A DNA stretch of 64,000 nucleotides, taken from contig DDQZ01000062.1 of NCBI GenBank assembly GCA_002343505.1, positions 16,132 through 80,131 of the forward strand. The letters run 5' to 3'. The DNA is from Verrucomicrobiaceae bacterium UBA2429 (GTDB lineage Bacteria; Verrucomicrobiota; Verrucomicrobiia; Verrucomicrobiales; Verrucomicrobiaceae). Under the pieces are notes generated by a model, which was not told the DNA's origin, ran no database searches, and was given only the letters and a program-made list of their open reading frames with translations. Below, in pieces: positions 60,631 to 64,000 of the stretch (the stretch's first letter is position 1; the number at the start of each line of letters is the position of its first letter). Position numbers and translations under genes: made by a program.

Positions 60631-61722
60631 ATGCGCATCGGCATCTTGAACAGCGGCGGGGACTGCCCCGGACTCAACGCGGTCATCCACGGCGTCGTAG
60701 GCGCCGCCCACACCCTCGGCTGGGAGGTCGTCGGCTTTCGCGACGGCTTCGAGGGGCTGCTCCCGCCCGGCGACTACATGATGCTCGACCCCAGCAAAAC
60801 CGTCGGCATCATGAAGCTTGGCGGCACCATCCTCGGCACCACGAACAAGGGCCACTTTGTCGCCAAAGTCGGCGAGGGCAACGTGGCCGAGGTGCCCGCC
60901 GAAATCGTCGAGAAGGCGCGCAAAATCCTCGACCAGCTCGAGATCCGCGCCCTCATCGTCGTCGGCGGCGACGGCTCCCTCACCACCGGCCTGCAGCTTT
61001 ATAAAATGGGCATCCCCGTCATCGGCGTGCCCAAGACCATAGACAATGACATCCAGGCCACCGCCATGACCTTCGGCTTCGACTCCGCCTGCCACTCCGT
61101 GGTGGACGCGCTCGACCGTCTGCACACCACCGCCGAGAGCCACAAGCGCGTCATCGTCCTCGAGGTCATGGGGCGCCACGCCGGCTGGATCGCCCTTTAC
61201 GGCGGCATCTCCGGCGGCGCGGATGTCATCCTGCTGCCGGAAATCCCCTTCCACATGGAGCATGTGGCTGACGCCATCCGCAAGCGCGACGCGCGCGGCC
61301 TGCACAGCACTCTCGTCGTCGTCGCCGAGGGCGCGCGCATGGAGTCCGGCGAGCTTTTGAAAAAAGAGGACGTCGGCGGCAAGGGCGAGGACCGCCTCGG
61401 CGGCATCGGCGAGCATGTGGCCAAGCGCATCCAGGAGCTCACGGGCAAGGAAACCCGCGCCTGCACCCTCGGCCACCTCCAGCGCGGCGGCGCGCCCACC
61501 GCGCTGGACCGCATCCTCGGCGTTCGTTTCGGCGCCAAGGCCGTGCATCTCATCGAGGAGGGCAAGTTCGGCCGCATGGTCAGCTACCAGCACTACAACG
61601 TGGGCGATGTCAGCATCGAGGAAGCCGTCAACCAGCTCCGCCTCGTGGACCCTGGCAGCGAGATCATCCGCGCCGGCCGCAGCATCGGCGTCTGCTTCGG
61701 CGACCGCGCCGTCGGCGCGTGA
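60631..61722 (+). CDS. pfkA: 6-phosphofructokinase
   Basis: A 363-residue PFK-A family enzyme that phosphorylates fructose 6-phosphate to the 1,6-bisphosphate, the key step of glycolysis. The N-terminal nucleotide loop is LNSGGDCPGLNAVI. GGDGS has Gly at the position that is Asp in PPi enzymes, while PKTIDND has Lys at the position that is Gly in E. coli ATP-PFK. This Gly/Lys combination occurs in group III ATP enzymes, such as the Streptomyces one. EVMGRHAGWIALY and LGHLQRGGAPTALDR are the substrate-binding motifs. ATP is the favoured donor, but this is inference from two positions. ATG 60631 begins the first strand. Confidence 0.93.
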   Translation: MRIGILNSGGDCPGLNAVIHGVVGAAHTLGWEVVGFRDGFEGLLPPGDYMMLDPSKTVGIMKLGGTILGTTNKGHFVAKVGEGNVAEVPAEIVEKARKILDQLEIRALIVVGGDGSLTTGLQLYKMGIPVIGVPKTIDNDIQATAMTFGFDSACHSVVDALDRLHTTAESHKRVIVLEVMGRHAGWIALYGGISGGADVILLPEIPFHMEHVADAIRKRDARGLHSTLVVVAEGARMESGELLKKEDVGGKGEDRLGGIGEHVAKRIQELTGKETRACTLGHLQRGGAPTALDRILGVRFGAKAVHLIEEGKFGRMVSYQHYNVGDVSIEEAVNQLRLVDPGSEIIRAGRSIGVCFGDRAVGA

Positions 61723-61821
61723 ACGGCGCCGTGTTCCGGGGAGCTGGCGCGCGGGTGAGTTCCCGCGCTTCCCGCGCTTCCCGCGAAAAGCCGCCGCCGC
61801 CGCCGCGTTCCCCTGGCACGC

Positions 61822-63387
61822 ATGAACCGTCTCCTCTCCGCGCTCCTCCTCCTTCTCCCCGCCGCCGTACAGACGCCCGCCGCCGCCGCGCCGCCGCCGA
61901 ACATCCTCTTCGCCATCGCCGACGACTGGGGGCCTCATGCCGGCGTCTATGGCACGCCCTGGGTGCGCACCCCGGCCTTCGACCGCATCGCCAAAGAAGG
62001 GCTGCTTTTCCGCAACGCCTACACCCCCGTGGCCAAGTGCGCGCCCTCCCGCGCCATCGTCCTCACCGGCCGCCACGCCTGGCAGAACGAGGAGGCCGGC
62101 AACCACATGGCCGTCTTCCCGCCCAAGCTCAAAAGCTGGCCGGAAGTCTTCGCCGAAAAAGGCTGGCACATGGGCATCACCGGCAAGGGCTGGGGGCCCG
62201 GCATCGCCAATGACAAGGACGGCAGGCCGCGCCTCATCACCGGCCGGCCCTTCAACAAGCGCAAGGCCCCGCCGCCCGCCACCGCCATGGGGAACAACGA
62301 CTACGCCGCCAACTTCCAGGACTTCCTCCACGCCGCGCCCAAGGACGCGCCCTGGTGCTTCTGGTACGGCTGCACCGAGCCCCACCGCGCCTACGAGTTC
62401 CAGTCCGGCGTCAGCAAGGGCGGCAAAAAGCTCGCCGACATAGACCGCGTCCCCGCCTACTGGCCCGACCACGAGACCGTCCGCCACGACATGCTCGACT
62501 ACGCCTTCGAAGTCGAGCACATGGACGCGCACCTCGGGCGCATGGTGGCCGAACTGGAAAAGCGAGGGCAATTGGAAAACACCCTCATCATCGTCACCAG
62601 CGACCACGGCATGCCCTTCCCGCGCGTCAAAGGCTACGCCTACCATGACTCGAACCACATCCCCCTCGCCATCCGCTGGCCCGCCGGCGTCAAAAATCCC
62701 GGCCGCGTCATCGAGGACTTCGTGGACTTCACCGACATCGCCGCCACCCTCCTTGACGCCGCCGGCATCCCGCATCAGGACAGCGGCATGATGCCCCTCA
62801 CCGGGCGCAGTTGGCGCCCCATCTGGGAGAGCGGGAAAAGCGGCCAGGTCATCCCGGAGCGCGACCACGCCCTCATCGGCAAGGAGCGCACCGACGTGGG
62901 CCGCCCGCGCAACGCGGGCTACCCCATCCGCGGCATCGTCACCCGCGACATGCTCTACCTGAAAAACTACGAGCCCACCCGCTGGCCCGCCGGCAACCCC
63001 GAGACCGGCTACCTGGACACCGACGGCAGCCCCACCAAGAGCCTCATCCTCGAGATGGGCCGCAAGGATCGCGCCGACAAATACTGGCGGCTGAACTTCG
63101 GCATGAGGCCCGCCGAGGAACTCTACGACATCACCCTCGACCCCGGCTGCGCGCACAACCTCGCCGGCGAGTCCGTCCACGCCGGGCGCGCCGCCGCCCT
63201 GCGCGCCCGCATGGAGACCCTGCTCAAAGCCCAGGGCGACCCGCGCATGGACGGGCGCGGCCACATTTTCGACGCCTACACCCCCACCAGCGGCGACGGC
63301 TTTTATGAGCAGTTCATGCGCGGGGAAAAGCCCAAAGCCGGCTGGGTCAGCGACACCGACTTCGAGCCCGCCCCCCTCCAGCCCTGA
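61822..63387 (+). CDS. Secreted sulfatase
   Basis: A 521-residue type I sulfatase. A signal peptide ([20 protein letters not shown]) precedes the metal site [11 protein letters not shown]. The formylglycine motif is [13 protein letters not shown] with Cys73. [22 protein letters not shown] (metal ligands) and a C-terminal [16 protein letters not shown], the tail of PVC N-sulphoglucosamine sulfohydrolase-like enzymes, follow. It would desulfate exported glycans; substrate unknown. It is a different subfamily from the sulfatase at 28963 (CAPSRA and GPHAG against CAPSRS and DLGWGD). It lies 99 bp after pfkA; a separate promoter is likely. Confidence 0.93.
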   Translation: MNRLLSALLLLLPAAVQTPAAAAPPPNILFAIADDWGPHAGVYGTPWVRTPAFDRIAKEGLLFRNAYTPVAKCAPSRAIVLTGRHAWQNEEAGNHMAVFPPKLKSWPEVFAEKGWHMGITGKGWGPGIANDKDGRPRLITGRPFNKRKAPPPATAMGNNDYAANFQDFLHAAPKDAPWCFWYGCTEPHRAYEFQSGVSKGGKKLADIDRVPAYWPDHETVRHDMLDYAFEVEHMDAHLGRMVAELEKRGQLENTLIIVTSDHGMPFPRVKGYAYHDSNHIPLAIRWPAGVKNPGRVIEDFVDFTDIAATLLDAAGIPHQDSGMMPLTGRSWRPIWESGKSGQVIPERDHALIGKERTDVGRPRNAGYPIRGIVTRDMLYLKNYEPTRWPAGNPETGYLDTDGSPTKSLILEMGRKDRADKYWRLNFGMRPAEELYDITLDPGCAHNLAGESVHAGRAAALRARMETLLKAQGDPRMDGRGHIFDAYTPTSGDGFYEQFMRGEKPKAGWVSDTDFEPAPLQP

Positions 63388-63695
63388 GCCACCGGGGGTG
63401 GGGAGGGCGCCGCGCTTGTCGTGTTGGAGACTCGCCAAGCAGGCTGGCCAGTGTGATGTCGCAGGGTGTGGGCAGTGAGCGCATGAAATCCTCAAGAGGC
63501 ATGTTTATCTCGTCGGTGGGACAAGGAAGTTCTCGAAATCCTGCGCGGGAAGGTGGGAGGCCAGCGAGGGAGGGACCGCGCTCCGGCCCGTAGAGGCAAA
63601 CGTGAGTTTGCCTCTGGTCTTGGGCGGCACGCCTCTTTGGGTGGAAGATGGTGTGGCGGGGCGGGTGTTTTGGTGGAGATTGGGGGCATGACTGG
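63388..63695. other. 308-bp intergenic region
   Basis: Between the sulfatase stop and the next start no gene is supported. It contains a GTGA-loop hairpin (63592-63615). A minus-strand open frame crosses the region but lacks any conserved motif. Confidence 0.6.
63592..63615. repeat. GTGA-loop hairpin, copy C
   Basis: AGAGGCAAAC (63592-63601), loop GTGA, GTTTGCCTCT (63606-63615): a perfect 10-bp stem. The centre ACGTGAGT matches copies A and B, while the arms differ by compensatory changes (CAA/TTG here, AAG/CTT there). Confidence 0.9.
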
Positions 63696-64000
63696 ATGCA
63701 ACCCCGACTCCCGCGCGTGATGGCGCCTGTGACTGCCATGCCGCCGGGCCTGCCCGGCACGCCTGTGATGCGGGCTCCGCCGCGCGCGGATCCGCTGTCC
63801 ACGCGCCTGGTGGTGTGGGGCTGCGGGGCGGTGCTGGGGCTGCTGGCGGCGGATGCGGTGCTGGGGGCGTATGAGGCGGGGTTGTCGCCGTTCAAGCCTT
63901 CGTGGTTCGCGCTGCTGGCGGTGGTTTTCTGCGCGGGGGCCACGCTGCTGAGCGGGCCGCGTTTTGCGCCGGCGGCGCTGCTGGTGCTGGCGCTGGCGCT
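63696..64000 (+). CDS. Membrane protein, N-terminal part only (possibly ComEC/Rec2-like)
   Basis: An open frame from ATG 63696 (or ATG 63720) runs off the right edge, giving 101 residues. After a Pro-rich start come two hydrophobic helices (LVVWGCGAVLGLLAADAVL and WFALLAVVFCAGATLL), then another beginning at the edge. The short helices with a polar AAD turn resemble the N-terminal DUF4131 region of ComEC competence proteins, but the visible part is too short to be sure. It could be any polytopic membrane protein. Confidence 0.5.
   Translation, partial: MQPRLPRVMAPVTAMPPGLPGTPVMRAPPRADPLSTRLVVWGCGAVLGLLAADAVLGAYEAGLSPFKPSWFALLAVVFCAGATLLSGPRFAPAALLVLALA

Noticed and set aside
59050-63495. A 1481-codon open frame on the minus strand antisense to the S11, pfkA and sulfatase genes
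   Set aside because: It is the mirror of strongly conserved plus-strand genes in GC-rich DNA, where antisense stops are rare. Its translation has no conserved motif.
63347-63943. A 198-codon minus-strand frame at the right end
   Set aside because: It overlaps the sulfatase tail and the membrane-protein start, is Pro/Arg/Ser-rich, and has no recognisable motif.

Overview
The window is GC-rich, densely coded bacterial chromosome. Gene content points to the Verrucomicrobiota, probably the Verrucomicrobiaceae/Prosthecobacter neighbourhood, or at least the PVC superphylum. The pointers are: a DUF1549/DUF1553 protein with cytochrome-like motifs in tandem with a cytochrome-WD40 protein; two secreted sulfatases; a Ser/Thr kinase fused to formylglycine-generating-enzyme-like and DUF1080 domains; a twin-arginine GFO/IDH/MocA oxidoreductase; and several dispersed hairpin repeats. 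The lineage call is inferred from gene content only. There is no prophage, IS element, CRISPR array or rRNA. One tRNA (Ser-UGA) is present.

Layout. 1-3947 (-): a secreted protein of more than 1300 residues, cut by the left edge. 4153-8776 (+): cell-wall amidase, NAD(P)HX repair enzyme, a small His-rich lipoprotein, then cdsA-dxr (phospholipid and isoprenoid precursors). 8924-10896: PH-domain membrane protein, TAT oxidoreductase (-) and tRNA-Ser (-). 11016-13915: MFS transporter, a frameshifted gene remnant, a secreted alpha/beta hydrolase. 14134-20674 (+): multidomain kinase, serS, rdgB, a phosphodiester-glycosidase-like lipoprotein. 20702-22927 (-): SDR, amidohydrolase, cyclic-nucleotide-binding protein, divergent from htpG. 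23085-26460 (+): htpG, dapB, folK. A 63-bp minisatellite lies between folK and speA. 28963-37199: sulfatase (-), then a PVC-type secreted operon (+). 37294-40847 (+): ATP-grasp, alpha-E and transglutaminase operon. 40942-46443 (-): coiled-coil membrane protein, an RpiB-GlyA fusion, a YwlE-like phosphatase, an 840-bp repeat-rich gap, and a membrane protein. 46559-49404 (+): obgE, MFS transporter, small conserved protein. 49420-51885 (-): vanadium-type haloperoxidase and ParA. 51940-55044 (+): SWIM-SNF2 helicase. 55056-57832 (-): glycosyltransferase-like protein and sulfotransferase. 58087-63387 (+): DMFase-like secreted protein, a degenerate S11 peptidase, pfkA and a second sulfatase. At the right edge a membrane protein, possibly ComEC-like, begins.

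Most genes are housekeeping (wall, lipid, tRNA charging, folate, lysine, polyamine, one-carbon and glycolysis) mixed with an exported set suited to sulfated polysaccharides: two sulfatases, a sulfotransferase, a glycosyltransferase, DUF1080 domains, an oxidoreductase and an esterase. The observations most worth follow-up are: the single-frame fusion of ribose-5-phosphate isomerase B to serine hydroxymethyltransferase, next to a predicted protein-arginine phosphatase; a D,D-carboxypeptidase homologue that has lost all three catalytic motifs; the minisatellite with nested perfect palindromes; a hairpin family with a fixed ACGTGAGT core and covarying arms; and a gene remnant broken by an exact 11-bp tandem duplication.
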